From: a virus
Length of the DNA stretch: 64,000 nucleotides
IMG/VR virus record: IMGVR_UViG_3300036402_000062
Coordinates: 1 to 64,000 of that record
Strand: one strand, 5' to 3'
Part shown: piece after piece, positions 63,402-64,000 of the stretch
Numbering within the stretch: position 1 is the stretch's first letter
How the letters are laid out: every line of letters begins with the position of its first letter
The notes under the pieces: model-generated
What the model was told of the DNA's origin: nothing
Databases searched by the model: none
The model's input: only the letters and a program-made list of their open reading frames with translations
Translations under genes and position numbers: made by a program

Positions 63402-63673
63402 TCCGTCTTACCTCCGGCCCCATCAGTGGGTGCGGGTGGAAACGTGTGATGGCAATCCACCGGCACGCCATGGGGTCGCAGCACCATCACCGGCTCGACC
63501 GTTACGCGCACCGACGCCAGGAACATCCCGAGCACGGCCATGCGAGCAGGAATGTCCACCTCCTGGCTGTCCCAGTTCTGCCGTTCGCCCATCGCGTCGA
63601 TGGCTTGGGCGGGCGTTGCGAATGTTTCGGGCCAGCACTGGTCTTCGCGTTCAATGAACCATGTCCAGCGCAT
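63398..63673 (-). CDS. Hypothetical protein
   Basis: 91 residues from ATG at 63673 (GGAGG with 7-base spacing). Begins MRWTWFIEREDQCW, ends with GVPVDCHHTFPPAPTDGAGGKTE. ATGA overlap with the HerA-like gene start. Confidence 0.55.
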   Translation of the reverse strand: MRWTWFIEREDQCWPETFATPAQAIDAMGERQNWDSQEVDIPARMAVLGMFLASVRVTVEPVMVLRPHGVPVDCHHTFPPAPTDGAGGKTE

Positions 63674-63987
63674 CACGAACCCTCCTTCACGCCATCGGTG
63701 GAATTGCCCTCTGAGTGCGGCACTGCAGGATCAAGGTCGCGCGGCAGCGGCGGGTTGGTTTGGTCCGGGCCCGGAATCTCCCACGGCTTCGCACCCACAG
63801 CTACGCCAGCGGCGGCGAGCGCCTCGCGGGCGTTGTGGCACAGCTTGGCGCAATGTCGGGATCGCTGCCCGTTGAACTCGGGGTCACACCCCGGATTGCA
63901 CGGCTCCCAATGCGGCAGCGGCTCAGTCGGCGCACCCACAGCCACGCCATCAATCACTGCCTGCTGCTGCGCGGCAACCTTGTCCAT
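63673..63987 (-). CDS. Hypothetical protein with GV junction motifs
   Basis: 104 residues. IDGVAVGAPTEPL at the start, AAAGVAVGAKPWE in the middle and TDGVKEGS at the end. A Cys/His segment between them (CNPGCDPEFNGQRSRHCAKLC) resembles a zinc knuckle. The end carries GGCGTGAAGGAGG, the same junction as at 4996-5015. No ribosome site is visible within the 13 bases before the window end. Confidence 0.55.
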   Translation of the reverse strand: MDKVAAQQQAVIDGVAVGAPTEPLPHWEPCNPGCDPEFNGQRSRHCAKLCHNAREALAAAGVAVGAKPWEIPGPDQTNPPLPRDLDPAVPHSEGNSTDGVKEGS

Positions 63988-64000
63988 GACTTTGGCGTAA

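Noticed and set aside
1-64000. Insertion sequences or transposases
   Set aside because: No transposase-like protein or flanking inverted repeats were recognised; only HNH-type mobile elements are present.

Overview
The window is most of the genome of a temperate, lambda-organised siphovirus (long non-contractile tail) with high GC. It shows no recognisable host chromosome. Codon and protein style, the tRNA-Leu attachment site and the gene families suggest a proteobacterial host, probably Burkholderiales (inference only).

The sequence looks like the circular or virion form rather than an integrated provirus. The attachment site (3' part of a tRNA-Leu(UAA) gene, 60197-60259) sits inside phage sequence, with tail genes on one side and integrase on the other. 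The minus-strand genes at 64.0-60.3 kb (int, DUF4224, HerA-like ATPase, small proteins) read as the distal continuation of the minus-strand early operon at 13.1-0 kb. The two blocks share the same junction repeats.

Layout. (1) 13.1-0 kb and 64.0-60.3 kb, minus strand: the leftward early operon from one strong promoter (13144-13171). It holds about 20 small translationally coupled ORFs, RecT annealase, YqaJ-like exonuclease, a DNA methyltransferase, a Lar-like anti-restriction protein, then HerA ATPase, DUF4224, integrase and attP. (2) 15.2-13.2 kb, minus: the lysogeny operon, with repressor, small membrane proteins, a secreted HNH protein and a coiled-coil membrane protein, closed by a terminator at 13216-13239. 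(3) 15.25-15.32 kb: divergent control region. (4) 15.3-30.0 kb, plus: Cro, replication genes (initiator, DnaB-like helicase, RuvC resolvase), many small proteins, YbcO-like nuclease, a (p)ppGpp-hydrolase-like HD protein, and a zinc-finger Q-like regulator. (5) 30.0-30.6 kb: candidate late promoter, terminator and tRNA-Gly. (6) 30.6-34.1 kb: lysis genes and HNH. (7) 34.2-44.9 kb: cos region, terminase, portal, ClpP protease, capsid, connectors. (8) 45.0-58.7 kb: tail genes, interrupted at 46.4-49.4 kb by a P22 immI-like module (two Arc-type repressors, a KilA-N protein, a secreted protein). (9) 58.7-60.1 kb: minus-strand accessory genes, including a methyltransferase beside the tailspike.

Most notable signals: CTAG half-sites repeated every 11 bp at both early promoters; an apparently leaderless cro mRNA; recurring DNA sequences at gene junctions in the small-ORF operon, each carrying the end of one gene plus the ribosome binding site of the next; a 170-bp GGCNN pentanucleotide tract before the tape measure gene; and the immI-like switch inserted in the tail operon.
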